Assembly (NCBI RefSeq): GCF_004214935.1
Contig: NZ_SFCC01000009.1
Span: forward strand, 1 to 64,000
DNA: 64,000 bases
Origin: Amycolatopsis suaedae
GTDB lineage: Bacteria > Actinomycetota > Actinomycetes > Mycobacteriales > Pseudonocardiaceae
Direction: 5' to 3'
In this document: in pieces, positions 46,229-55,384 of the stretch
Position numbering within the stretch: the stretch's first letter is position 1
How the letters are laid out: each line of letters starts with the position of its first letter
Notes under the pieces: generated by a model
What the model saw: the letters and a program-made list of their open reading frames with translations, nothing else
Database searches by the model: none
Told to the model about the DNA's origin: nothing
Made by a program: the position numbers and the translations under genes

Positions 46229-46632
46229 TTGCCACTCCCACGACGCTGTGCGACCGACATGAAATTCGAGTTTTCGTAAACTCTGGTGGGAGAGTAGGCG
46301 CAGACAGGCAAGTGTGACAATAGCCTCATGCAGGAGATCATGTTATCGGAATGAATTTTCTCATCAAAGGATCGGCGAGAACCACCCACTTCCTTGATCG
46401 TTACGATAGGCATACGTTTCGGGTCACTATGGTCAACGAATTGCGGAACGGCAAGAAAACTCGACGCCAACCCCCCGGTCGGGGTATATAGTAATTAACT
46501 GCTTGATTGTGAAAAATTGAACTTCTCCCCTGTCGAGACGTGTTTCGCGGCGCAATCGATTCCCGACGGCTGGCGAACGCACATCTCCGCGCCGATGATC
46601 CAGCGTAATCAACCAGTAGCGGAGGTGAATAA
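46229..46632. promoter_or_regulatory. 404-nt divergent promoter region, A/T-rich
   Basis: There is no gene here. The stretch at about 46320-46520 is clearly richer in A and T than the surroundings (TATATAGTAATTAACTG near 46484), which is unusual in this genome and fits strong promoters for the divergent serine hydrolase and PepX genes. GGAGGTGAATAA precedes the PepX start. Confidence 0.45.
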
Positions 46633-48636
46633 ATGATCAACGGTGCCCTTCGTGCAGTGAGCACGGGTATGGGCGCGGTGGTGGTGCTCGGGCTCGCCCC
46701 CGGCGTCGCCGCGGCCTCGCCCGTGCCGTATCAGCTCAACGGCGGAATGACCGCGCCGATCTACTCCTACAGCGACGCCATCCGGGAGTCGGTGTGGGTG
46801 CCGATCGGACGGGACGACGACCGGGATGGCAGGACGGACCGGGTAGCGGTGGATATCGTCCGGCCACACGAGCCGTCCACTCGAAGCCAGAAGATTCCGA
46901 TCATCATGGACACCAGCGGCTACTACGGCAACCTTGGCAGGGGGCGCGAGTCGCAGTTGAAGACCTACGACAGCCACGGAAACATGCTGCTGTCGCCGTT
47001 GTACTACGACAACTACTTCGTTCCACGCGGATATGCGGTGGCGCAGGTCGACATGGCCGGTACCAACCGATCCACCGGCTGCAACGATAACAACGGCCCG
47101 AACAACACGGCGAGCAGCACCGCTGTCATCGACTGGCTGAACGGGCGCACCAAGGGCTATGCCAGTGTGGACGGAGACATCGAACGGACAGCCGAATGGT
47201 CCTCGGGGGCGGTGGGCATGATCGGCAAGTCCTGGGACGGCGCGGCGGCCATCCGAGCCGCGGGCAGCGGCGTCGAAGGGCTCAAGACCGTGGTGCCGAT
47301 CGCGGCTGTCAGCTCGCAATACACCTGGACCTACGAGAACACCGGCGCTCACCAGCCGAGGAAGCGGACACCCTACGAGTACGCTCGCGATTTCTCCAGC
47401 CCGGCGCAGCTGCCGAAATGCCGCGAGTTCCTGGCGGACCTGAAAAGGCGGATCGAACCCCCGGGTTACGTCTCCGGGGACTACTCGCCGGGGTGGGCCG
47501 AACAGGATGCCAACCCGACCGCGAAGAACGTGCGGGCGAGCGTTTTCATCGTGCATGGTCAAGCCGACTGGAACGTGACACCGCTGCACTACGGGACCTG
47601 GTTCGACCAGCTTCCGGCCGACGTGCCGAAGAAGATGTGGTTGTCCCAGGCCGGTCACGTCGACCCGTTCGACTTCCGCAGGGCGGAGTGGGTTACGACC
47701 CTCAACCGCTGGTTCGACAGGTACCTGTACGACATCGACAACGGCATCGACAACGAGCCTGCCCTCAGCGTGGAGCAGGCACCGGATCGCTGGGCCGACT
47801 ACGCCGCGATTCGTGACCCGCGTGTGCAGACTCGAATCCTGTCTCCGACATTGTCGGAGACCCCTGGGATCGGCGGACTCGGCGAGAACTCCGCACCCCA
47901 GGAGAGCGTGACGATCGAAGCCGCCTCCGGTAGCGGGCTTGTCGGCTTGGCGAAGCCGGGCCCCGAGACCGAGCTGAAGAACGAGAACGGGCAGCTGAAC
48001 CGGCTGGTGTACGCCACCGGCAAACTGACCAGCGATCTGCGGGTGTCCGGCACGCCGAGCGTGACCGTCACCGTGCGCCCGTCGAAGGACATCGCCAAGG
48101 AGGATGCGGCGCCGGTGAGCGCCTACCTGGTCGACTATGGCCCGGCCACGATTCGTACCGGCCCCACCAACGCGGGCGGAATCAACGAACTCGGCAGCTC
48201 GACGACTACCAGTTGCTGGGGTGCCTACACCTCGTACGACACCGGATGTTTCGAGGACGCGACCGCGACCAGCCAGGATACCGACGCCACGGTGTTCTCG
48301 GGCGGACATGGCGACCTGCGCCACGCGAACGACCGTACCAAGGGCGGCACGGTCAAGGCGGGGGAGACCTACACCGTGAACATTCCGCTCTACACCGTCG
48401 ATCACATCGTCCCGGCCGGCCATCGGCTTGGGATCGTCATCGCGGGATCGGACGATGACGTCCCAGGAGGCGCCGGCCGGTACACGGTCTCGCTCGGGCA
48501 GACCTCATTGCGGGTTCCGATTGTCGGCGGCCAGGTGAACGCCGAGGCGCCGGCGAACACCGCGGTCGTCGCCCGCGTGGCGCAGCGGGACGGCGTCCAG
48601 CCGAGGCAGCTGCTCGACCTGCCCGTGGCCAGGTGA
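46633..48636 (+). CDS. Secreted Xaa-Pro dipeptidyl-peptidase (S15)
   Basis: A 667-residue exported peptidase. Signal peptide about 1-28. The S15/CocE alpha/beta-hydrolase domain has nucleophile S200 in GKSWDG, with later acid and H (GHVDPFDF) completing the triad. A C-terminal jelly-roll domain (about 420-600) is typical of PepX. It removes X-Pro dipeptides from peptides. Among its neighbours are two other exported exopeptidases (TAP type), so the cluster seems built to break down proline-rich peptides. Confidence 0.9.
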   Translation: MINGALRAVSTGMGAVVVLGLAPGVAAASPVPYQLNGGMTAPIYSYSDAIRESVWVPIGRDDDRDGRTDRVAVDIVRPHEPSTRSQKIPIIMDTSGYYGNLGRGRESQLKTYDSHGNMLLSPLYYDNYFVPRGYAVAQVDMAGTNRSTGCNDNNGPNNTASSTAVIDWLNGRTKGYASVDGDIERTAEWSSGAVGMIGKSWDGAAAIRAAGSGVEGLKTVVPIAAVSSQYTWTYENTGAHQPRKRTPYEYARDFSSPAQLPKCREFLADLKRRIEPPGYVSGDYSPGWAEQDANPTAKNVRASVFIVHGQADWNVTPLHYGTWFDQLPADVPKKMWLSQAGHVDPFDFRRAEWVTTLNRWFDRYLYDIDNGIDNEPALSVEQAPDRWADYAAIRDPRVQTRILSPTLSETPGIGGLGENSAPQESVTIEAASGSGLVGLAKPGPETELKNENGQLNRLVYATGKLTSDLRVSGTPSVTVTVRPSKDIAKEDAAPVSAYLVDYGPATIRTGPTNAGGINELGSSTTTSCWGAYTSYDTGCFEDATATSQDTDATVFSGGHGDLRHANDRTKGGTVKAGETYTVNIPLYTVDHIVPAGHRLGIVIAGSDDDVPGGAGRYTVSLGQTSLRVPIVGGQVNAEAPANTAVVARVAQRDGVQPRQLLDLPVAR

Positions 48637-48676
48637 CAGCTCGCGGCCAAGCCGCGACCTGACCGGATTTCACCGA

Positions 48677-48712
48677 CGGGTGGGCCGCCGAGGAACCTCG
48701 GCGGCCCACCCG
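48677..48712. terminator. 17-bp bidirectional hairpin
   Basis: CGGGTGGGCCGCCGAGG (48677-48693) is fully complementary to CCTCGGCGGCCCACCCG (48696-48712). It lies between the convergent PepX and TAP genes and should stop transcription from both sides. Confidence 0.85.
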
Positions 48713-48745
48713 CGCTTCCGGCCGCGGGGGTGCCGCCGGGCTTGG

Positions 48746-50428
48746 TCACTCTCGGCCGCGAGGGGCGATCCGTGGCATGAGTACCAGGCTGACCCCTAGC
48801 ACGAGCAGGCCAAGCCCCAGCGCGATCAGGCTCGCCGGCGCGAATCCGGTTGCGGCCAGCGATCGGTGCTGGCCGGCGGCCACCACCTCCGCGTCGGCGG
48901 TAAGGCCGGGCTCGCCTGTCGTGGCTGGGGCAGCGGTCACCGAGGTCTTGTCGGTCTTCGTGGTCGCGTGGGGCTGCGTCGTCGTGCGGTACGGGGGTGT
49001 CGCCGGCGTCCTGAGTGTCCGTAGGTAGTCGACGATGGCGTCTCTGTCGTGTCCTGGGGTGCTCAGGGCGCCGCCGTGTCCGATCTTGTCGATGACCAGC
49101 AGGGTGGCTCTGTCACCGAGCTGACGCTGCACGGACTGGGCCCACGCGAGCGGAGTCGCTATATCCAGAGTGTTGCTCACCAGCAGGGTGGGATGGGCGC
49201 TGCGGGACGCGGCGGGCCCCCCGGATCCTGGAGCCGGGCCCGGCCAGCCGACGCACGAGGACGTGTACACACTCGCGTTGGTGTTGTAGCCCACCGTCGG
49301 TGCGACACGGCGGGCGGCCGCCAGGTCACCGACGGCGTCGTCCACTGTGCGGATGGCCAGGTCGAAATCCTGGCAGACGATCGGGTCAGCAAATTTGAAC
49401 GTCTGTGGAGCGGCCGGGCCCGTGGTGGTGTCACCGGAGGTGCCGAAGGGATTGCGCCCGTGGGCGAGTTCGTTCAGCTGCTGGGCGACTTGGTGCATCC
49501 GGTTCTGTCCAGCCGTGGTCTCGAACGCGCCGACAACAGAGGCTGAGTCCCATTTATTGCCGAAGTAGTCGCCGGGGATCCGGCCGGAGTCGGCGTTGGC
49601 CTGGGCCCGGCGCAGCACCTCGACCGGGTCTTGGCCATGGAGCGCGCAGGAGCTGGTGGAGGCACACCAACGGGTGAACGTTTCGAACACGGCCTCGCCG
49701 GTCGCGGCCGCGGCGGTGACAAACTGCCTGCGGTCTGCCGCAGGGTCCATCGTCCCTTCCAGCACCGATGCGCGCACGTGCTGGCCGAACCGTGCCAGAT
49801 ACCGATGGGCGATCAGGGTGCCGTAGGAGAATCCGTAGATGTTGATCTGGTCGAGGCCCAGGGCTTCGCGGAGATAGTCCAGGTCGCGGGCGGTGTCGGT
49901 GGCGCTCAGGTGGTCGAGCAGGTCGGCCGGAGCGGTCGCGCATGCCGCGCGCGACAGCTTCTGGTCGGCCTTGAGCTGGTGCAGCCCGGCCTGACTGGTC
50001 GGCGGGATCCGCGGAGGCAGGATGAAGCCCTGAACGTCGCAGGTCAGTGGACCGGACTCGCCCACGCCCCGCGGATCCAGCGAGATCAGGTCGAATTCGG
50101 GCGCGACAGCGGGCAGCCCGGTGAGACTGATGTCGCCGGTGTTGCCGGGGCCGGATGGAAGGCTCGCTATCGTCCCGGCCGTCGTGTGACCGACCGCCTT
50201 GCGCCGGTACACCCGTACCGTCGTCGTCTCACCGTGCGGCCGAGACCAGTTCACCGGCACGGTGATTCTTCCGCACTCCACACCGTCGGCCACGTCGTCG
50301 CGTCGGCAGGGTTCCCAGGTCACAGCCGGCCGGTGTGGCTCCGCGGTCGCTGGAATGGCCGCTGTCCCCACGATCGCGGCAACCGCCGCCACGGACGCAA
50401 CCACGATCCGTCTCTTCGGTATGGGCAT
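48746..50428 (-). CDS. Cell-wall-anchored TAP-family peptidase with LAATG sorting signal
   Basis: A 560-residue exported alpha/beta hydrolase of the tripeptidyl aminopeptidase (SlpD/TAP) group. Signal peptide about 1-29; nucleophile S201 in GFSYGT; acid in SNTLDIATP; histidine in KIGHGGA. The C-terminus has SLAATGF followed by a hydrophobic helix and a basic tail (MPRIAPRGRE), a class E sortase signal (LAxTG). It should be covalently fixed to the wall and trim peptides there. A class E sortase gene starts at 63663. The ATG follows AGGAG. Confidence 0.92.
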   Translation of the reverse strand: MPIPKRRIVVASVAAVAAIVGTAAIPATAEPHRPAVTWEPCRRDDVADGVECGRITVPVNWSRPHGETTTVRVYRRKAVGHTTAGTIASLPSGPGNTGDISLTGLPAVAPEFDLISLDPRGVGESGPLTCDVQGFILPPRIPPTSQAGLHQLKADQKLSRAACATAPADLLDHLSATDTARDLDYLREALGLDQINIYGFSYGTLIAHRYLARFGQHVRASVLEGTMDPAADRRQFVTAAAATGEAVFETFTRWCASTSSCALHGQDPVEVLRRAQANADSGRIPGDYFGNKWDSASVVGAFETTAGQNRMHQVAQQLNELAHGRNPFGTSGDTTTGPAAPQTFKFADPIVCQDFDLAIRTVDDAVGDLAAARRVAPTVGYNTNASVYTSSCVGWPGPAPGSGGPAASRSAHPTLLVSNTLDIATPLAWAQSVQRQLGDRATLLVIDKIGHGGALSTPGHDRDAIVDYLRTLRTPATPPYRTTTQPHATTKTDKTSVTAAPATTGEPGLTADAEVVAAGQHRSLAATGFAPASLIALGLGLLVLGVSLVLMPRIAPRGRE

Positions 50429-51005
50429 TTCCGGTCTCCTGATTCGGGTCAGCCGCGACCGAAGAGAGAATGAGGCAAGACCGTTCAGACACGGCGGCGC
50501 GAGTAGCTCGGATCATGAAGGCCGGTGACGCCATGGGGCGAGGTCCGATGGTCAGCCCAGCCAGGAAGCCGGTCGTGTCGGAGTGCTCGGGTTGGGAAGC
50601 TCCGACACGACCGGCTCATGTGGCCACATCCGCGCCGGGGCGGGGCGCGTGACGGGACGTGGCCGGTCCTTCTCCTCCGGGCGGACCCCCGGTCGTAAGG
50701 GGGTGACCGAGTGTGGTGCCCGCGGTGCCGGTCGTGCCACCGAGATTCCTGGTGCCATCGGCCACGAGACACTCTCACCGCGCAACGTATATGTTGGCAA
50801 GAGTCCCTTCCAGCTGTCGTCGCTGTCGGCCGGATTCCGCGTGAACCTCGATGGTAACGGTGATCATGCCGGCCGGGCAGGACGAAAAACTCACCTTTCT
50901 TCGCGGCGACTTTCACGGCCGTTTCGTGAATTTTTGCATCCCTTTTTGGCGGGGGATTGTTGTGAGATAGTTCGGCCGGGATCGGCGAGTGTATCTGGAG
51001 AAACC
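50429..51005. other. 577-nt divergent region with an orphan 17-bp hairpin
   Basis: No gene is supported here. AGCCGGTCGTGTCGGAG (50567-50583) pairs perfectly with CTCCGACACGACCGGCT (50600-50616) around a 16-nt loop. Since both flanking genes point away from it, it does not end either of them; it may end a small RNA or be an untranslated-leader structure. GGAGAAACC precedes the ATG at 51006. Confidence 0.5.
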
Positions 51006-53384
51006 ATGAAGTCGCGTACGCTGAAACGCCTGGTGACGGTGTCGTCTTTCGTGCTTGTCATCAGTGGAGTGGCGCTGCCGGGTGCGGCCGAGGAGCGGGA
51101 ACCGTCGACGGAGAAGCTGACTTTCGTCGGTACGGAGAAGCTCTCGAAGAAGTATCTGGGGCAGGAGCTGAAATGGAGTGAGGACAACTGCAGCGAAGCG
51201 GACAAGGACAGGCGTAAGGATCCGGCCTTCGCCGAGATCGCCTACCGGAAAGTGGAGTGCGCGAAGATCACCGTTCCGCTCAACTATCTGGAGCCGGATC
51301 GCTACACGCTCGAACTCTACGCGTTGCGGGTGCGTGCGGCCATGTCGGAGGGGGAGCGGGCACGGCCGCTGTTCGTGAACCGGGGCGGCCCTGGCGGAAC
51401 GGCATCCGACTATGCCATGCAAGTCGCCGACAGGTTGCCCGCGCTGTCGGAAACGCACGACATCATCGGAATCGATCCACGGGGAATCGGCCAGTCCAGT
51501 CCGGTCCCCTGCAGCAGCAAGAAGCTCGATCCGGAGAACTACCGGCCCAGCGCGCGGGTTGACGACGGAACCGACTGGTCGTGTGTGATCAAGTACCGAC
51601 AGGCTGCTTTCCTCGGGACGGAGAACGTCGCGCGGGACTTCGACCTGGTGCGTCACCTGCTCGGTGAGCCGGCGATCGACTACTACGGGGCCTCCTATGG
51701 TACCGAGCTCGGCCGGGTCTATCAGGCACTCTTCCCGACGAGGTCGGGGCGGTTCATCCTGGACAGCAACTCGGCGGTGCAGGGCGCCAGGGATAGCCAG
51801 GCCCACAATTTCCCCCGGCGAGCAGAACAGCTGAAGGCCTGGTTGGCGAGGCACGACGACAAGTACGGCCTGGGCGAGTCCCAGAAGTCGGTCGAGGAGT
51901 CCTACGCCGCGATCCTCGCGGGAGCCGCCGCGGGCAGGCTGGGAGGACTGTCGAAGGATGACATCGACGAAGCGTGGGAATCTGCCTCCTACGCCGACTT
52001 GGCTTTCTCCGGGTTCGCCGAAGGGCTTGCCGACGCCAAGCGTTACCTGGCCGGCGATCGGAACGTCACGTTGATCCAGGTTCGTGACAAGCTCTTTTCC
52101 GCCTCCGCCCAGAGGGATATCCACAGCTTCTATGAGGACGGCGCCGGAGGAATCCTGGTGCGGATGGCGGATTGGGGAGAGCTTGCCGTCAACTCCGACT
52201 GGATGCTCCCCCAGGTGTTCGCCGACAGCAGGAAAGAGAACAGTCAAGGGAAATGGAGACGCGCACTGATGTCCGCCGGCAGCCTGGCGGATATCACGCC
52301 ATTCGGCGACGGCGAGCTTCGGATGGTCCCGGGGATCAGCGACATCAGGAACAGCGACAACTTCCCCTTCGCGTTGATGCTGCAGGCCGAGTATGACCCC
52401 GCCACGACCTGGGAGGAGGGACTGGCCACGCTGGAGTTGCTGCCGAACTCGAAGCTGGTCGCGATCCAGGGGTCCGGCACGCACGGGGTGTTCCGTGGAA
52501 ACAATCCGTGTTCGGACGTGATCGCGTACCGGTACCTGCAGCGAGGGGAGCGCCCCTTGGCGCACGTCGTGTGCCCCGGCGTCCCGTTGCCGGGCGACGA
52601 CAAGGTTTATCCCGGGGAGATGATCACGAAGTGGCAGGAGGCGACCGAGGTCCCTGCCGCCCCGGTGTTGCTGTCGCCACAGCCGGACGCGACGGTGAAA
52701 CCAGGTGCCGAGGTCACCGGTGAGCTGCGACGGGAAGGGGATGTCGCGCCGGTCGCCGAAACTCGGACCGTTTCGATGCTCGTCGACGGGCAGCAGGTGC
52801 AGACCGTCAAGACATCCGCGGACGGCAAGTGGCGGGCGAAGCTCCCGGAGAATCTCGCCGTCGGACGACACAAGCTGTCGGCGTCGTTCACGGACTCGGC
52901 GGGCGGACGGGCCGCGGAGTCGGCACCGGTCGAGTTCACGATCGAAGCGGCGGATGCCTCCGCCCTCGAGATCAAGCAGACGCACACGCCGAACGCGACG
53001 CCAGGGCAGGACGCCACGATGACGGTGACGTTCTCCGCGCCGGCCGGGATGCCGGTGCTGGCCTCGGCTGAGCAACGGTTCGTCGCGCCGACCGGGTTCC
53101 GGTTCACCGGGGTGGCCACGCACGTGCTCGACGGTGGCGGCCAGGGAAGCGCCCTGAGGACCCGGGTGGAAGACGACGGCCGGGTGCTGGTCGTACTCGA
53201 TCCGATCCGGCTGAACGTCGACGAGGGCAACCGAAGCTCCGCCGACCACCGGACGGTCGTAGTGCGGGTATCGACCAGGACGGCAGACGCCGGTACCCAT
53301 GCCGACGGCACCGTGACGGTCGGATCCGCGCGCCCGGGTGTGCTGGCCGGAACGATCAACAAGCAGGCCCAGCCCCGAGGTTAG
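51006..53384 (+). CDS. Secreted TAP-like peptidase with C-terminal Ig-like domains
   Basis: A 792-residue exported alpha/beta hydrolase. Signal peptide about 1-27 (GVALPGAAEE). The oxyanion motif is NRGGPGGT, the nucleophile S230 in GASYGT, and the TAP C-domain carries the acid (AEYDPATTWE) and H (GSGTHGVF). After about residue 545 come two beta-sandwich modules (AAPVLLSPQPDATVKPGAEV..., ALEIKQTHTPNATPG...), the last similar to domains of the secreted repeat protein at 56853. The start is placed at 51006 by its signal peptide and GGAGA. It is likely a secreted aminopeptidase. Confidence 0.88.
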   Translation: MKSRTLKRLVTVSSFVLVISGVALPGAAEEREPSTEKLTFVGTEKLSKKYLGQELKWSEDNCSEADKDRRKDPAFAEIAYRKVECAKITVPLNYLEPDRYTLELYALRVRAAMSEGERARPLFVNRGGPGGTASDYAMQVADRLPALSETHDIIGIDPRGIGQSSPVPCSSKKLDPENYRPSARVDDGTDWSCVIKYRQAAFLGTENVARDFDLVRHLLGEPAIDYYGASYGTELGRVYQALFPTRSGRFILDSNSAVQGARDSQAHNFPRRAEQLKAWLARHDDKYGLGESQKSVEESYAAILAGAAAGRLGGLSKDDIDEAWESASYADLAFSGFAEGLADAKRYLAGDRNVTLIQVRDKLFSASAQRDIHSFYEDGAGGILVRMADWGELAVNSDWMLPQVFADSRKENSQGKWRRALMSAGSLADITPFGDGELRMVPGISDIRNSDNFPFALMLQAEYDPATTWEEGLATLELLPNSKLVAIQGSGTHGVFRGNNPCSDVIAYRYLQRGERPLAHVVCPGVPLPGDDKVYPGEMITKWQEATEVPAAPVLLSPQPDATVKPGAEVTGELRREGDVAPVAETRTVSMLVDGQQVQTVKTSADGKWRAKLPENLAVGRHKLSASFTDSAGGRAAESAPVEFTIEAADASALEIKQTHTPNATPGQDATMTVTFSAPAGMPVLASAEQRFVAPTGFRFTGVATHVLDGGGQGSALRTRVEDDGRVLVVLDPIRLNVDEGNRSSADHRTVVVRVSTRTADAGTHADGTVTVGSARPGVLAGTINKQAQPRG

Positions 53385-53386
53385 GA

Positions 53387-53425
53387 CCGGACGGGAGCCG
53401 GCGCCCGGCGCCGGCTCCCGTCCGG
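53387..53425 (+). terminator. 19-bp perfect hairpin
   Basis: CCGGACGGGAGCCGGCGCC (53387-53405) and its full complement (53407-53425) flank a single base. It begins 2 nt after the stop codon of the TAP/Ig gene and is a strong terminator. Confidence 0.85.
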
Positions 53426-53490
53426 TGCAGGCCGACGAACCGATGTCCGTCGGGAACGTATGTGAACGCTCTATTCTTGGAGTTCTACCA

Positions 53491-54189
53491 ATGCGTAGCT
53501 CGGTCAACACGTCTGTGTCCCAGTCCGTCCGGTTGGCGACCCGGCCTATCACGGTCGCGCTGCTGGACCGGGTGCCCCTCGTGCACATGTCGGTGAAGGT
53601 CCTGCTGGACGGTGCTGACGATCTCTGCTGGGCCTGGTCGTGTGCGGATCTCGATTCGGCGATACGGCAGTCAATGGCTCGTCGGCCCGACGTCGTGGCT
53701 GTTGAATCGGACATTCTGGTCGGAAGTGCGTATTTCAAGCCCAAGACAGCGGATCGGCTGGCCGACACTGTGGTCGCCCTGGTGAGCGAAGCGCACCACG
53801 TGCAGAAGCTGCTGAAACTCGGAATCCGTTACATGATCTCCCGAGCGGTTCATCCGACCGACTTCGCAGACCTGCTCAGGCGGGCACATTACGGTGGCGC
53901 CCTTGTTCCCCTTGTTCCCCGCCAGATTCGGGACCACCAGGCCAATCAAGAGTGGGGCAGGCAGGGCGATCGGTCCGACGCGGCACTGACCGGCCGGCAG
54001 CTGCGAATCCTGCAGCTGATCAGCTTCGGTCTCAGTAACAACGAAATCGCCGCTACGTTGACCATCTCGCCGGAGACGGTTCGCACGCACGTGAAGAACC
54101 TCTACCGGATTCTCGACGTGAAGAACAGGGCGCATGCGGTCACGGTGGCCTATGCGCGCGGTGTTCTGGACGCTCACCGGGTGAGTTAG
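53491..54189 (+). CDS. LuxR-type regulator with degenerate receiver
   Basis: A 232-residue protein. The C-terminal LuxR HTH is intact (LTGRQLRILQLISFGLSNNEIAATL...VRTHVKNLYRIL). The N-terminal 130 residues have the outline of a receiver domain, but the phosphorylation motif is replaced (DVVAVESDILVG, no LDxxMP) and the acidic pocket at the start is missing. It is therefore probably not phosphorylated in the usual way, and no kinase is adjacent. The ATG at 53491 follows TTGGAG. It may control the surrounding secreted proteases. Confidence 0.8.
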   Translation: MRSSVNTSVSQSVRLATRPITVALLDRVPLVHMSVKVLLDGADDLCWAWSCADLDSAIRQSMARRPDVVAVESDILVGSAYFKPKTADRLADTVVALVSEAHHVQKLLKLGIRYMISRAVHPTDFADLLRRAHYGGALVPLVPRQIRDHQANQEWGRQGDRSDAALTGRQLRILQLISFGLSNNEIAATLTISPETVRTHVKNLYRILDVKNRAHAVTVAYARGVLDAHRVS

Positions 54190-54244
54190 GCCTCGGGTCC
54201 AACTTTCGTATTCCCCGCTTGGAGGTAGTTGTCTTCTCGGGCCC

Positions 54245-54273
54245 TTGACGGCACGTAAGGGTGGGAATACTTT
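54245..54273 (+). promoter_or_regulatory. Housekeeping-type promoter before the trypsin gene
   Basis: TTGACG (54245-54250), a 17-nt spacer and TACTTT (54268-54273) match a vegetative actinomycete promoter. It lies about 130 nt upstream of the trypsin start, and a small hairpin ACTTTCC/GGAAAGT directly follows, at the expected transcript start. Confidence 0.55.
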
Positions 54274-54400
54274 CCGTTCGCGGAAAGTCAATCCATGCCC
54301 CGGCTTCTTCGGGCACGTTTCCGTACGAGAAGTGTTTCTTCGGTTGTCTGCCTTCGCGGTACCCGACGGTGCCGCGGACCGAGAACGAGATGAGTAGGTA

Positions 54401-55233
54401 ATGCGTAATCGAAAGTGGCGGATGCATGCTCTGGCCGTCGCAGCGGCCACGGCCGCGATGGCCTCACGACCACGACAGGCACCGCGCAGGCGATCGTGGG
54501 CGGGAACCCCGCGTCCACCAAGGACTACCCGTGGTTGCTCAGCTTCGAACAGATCATTAAGACTTCCATCGACACCGTGGCCAGCTGGCGTCACGGGTGC
54601 GGTGCGACGCTGGTGGGCCCCAACAAGGCGGTCACGGCCGCGCACTGTGTGCCGGGGCTGGCCCCGGACCAGGCACGTGTCGTCCAGGGCCGTGACAAGA
54701 CCTCGTCGCGTGAGGGTAAGACCGTGAAGGTGGACAGCATCTGGTCCCATCCGAAGTTCGACGGACTCACCCAACACGGGTACGACGTCGCCGTGCTGAC
54801 CCTGCGAGAGTCGCTGCCTGGGCCCTACCTGCCGATCGCCTCAGCTGAGGACAGGGATCTGTACACCGAGGGACAGCATGCGACCGTCGCCGGTTGGGGA
54901 GCAGTCCGCCATGAAGGGCGTGGTTCGGGCGAGCTGCGTGCTGCCCAGGTCTCGGTCTACTCGGAGGAGATGTGCAGCAACGACTATCCCGACGACAAGC
55001 CGAGGAACGGGCAGTTCTGCGCGGGGTTCCCCGAGGGGGGTGTCGACACCTGCCAGGGCGACTCGGGTGGGCCGTTGATCGTCGACGGAAAGCTCGCCGG
55101 TGTGGTGTCGTGGGGACACGATTGCGCAGCCGCGGGTACCGCCGGGATCTATGCCGACGTGTCCAGATACTCGCCGTTGCTGCGGCAGCAGATCGGCGAT
55201 GTGCCGGCCGAGGAGACGGTTGGGGCCGGATAG
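54401..55233 (+). CDS. Secreted trypsin-like protease, apparently frameshifted after the signal peptide
   Basis: The S1 protease domain is complete: activation site IVGG, H in TAAHC, D in YDVAVLTL and S in CQGDSGGPL, with an Asp six residues before the Ser that gives trypsin specificity. The signal peptide (MRNRKWRMHALAVAAATAAM), however, is encoded from the ATG at 54401 in another frame than the protease (which reads from GLTTTTGTAQ). The shift falls at about 54458-54475. A GTG at 54415 would open the protease frame but would give no signal peptide. It could be a recent mutation, a sequencing error or a recoding site. Confidence 0.8.
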
Positions 55234-55271
55234 CCTGGTATCAGGGCGTCGAGAGTTAGAACAGTGACATT

Positions 55272-55327
55272 GGGCTGGTGCTTTTCGGGACGCGGAGTGC
55301 TTCCCGCGGAGCACCAGCCCTTCTCTC
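55272..55327 (+). terminator. Terminator after the trypsin gene
   Basis: GGGCTGGTGCT (55272-55282) pairs with AGCACCAGCCC (55310-55320), with an inner CGGGA/TCCCG stem, followed by TTCTCTCT. It begins 38 nt after the trypsin stop. Confidence 0.8.
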
Positions 55328-55384
55328 TGTGCCGGGCTTCCAGGGGAATGGTTCCCGGTCGTGTGTGCGGAGGTAGGCGTCATC

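Noticed and set aside
50913..53768. 951-codon open frame antisense to the TAP/Ig gene
   Set aside because: It has shadow composition and covers a gene with clear catalytic motifs on the other strand.
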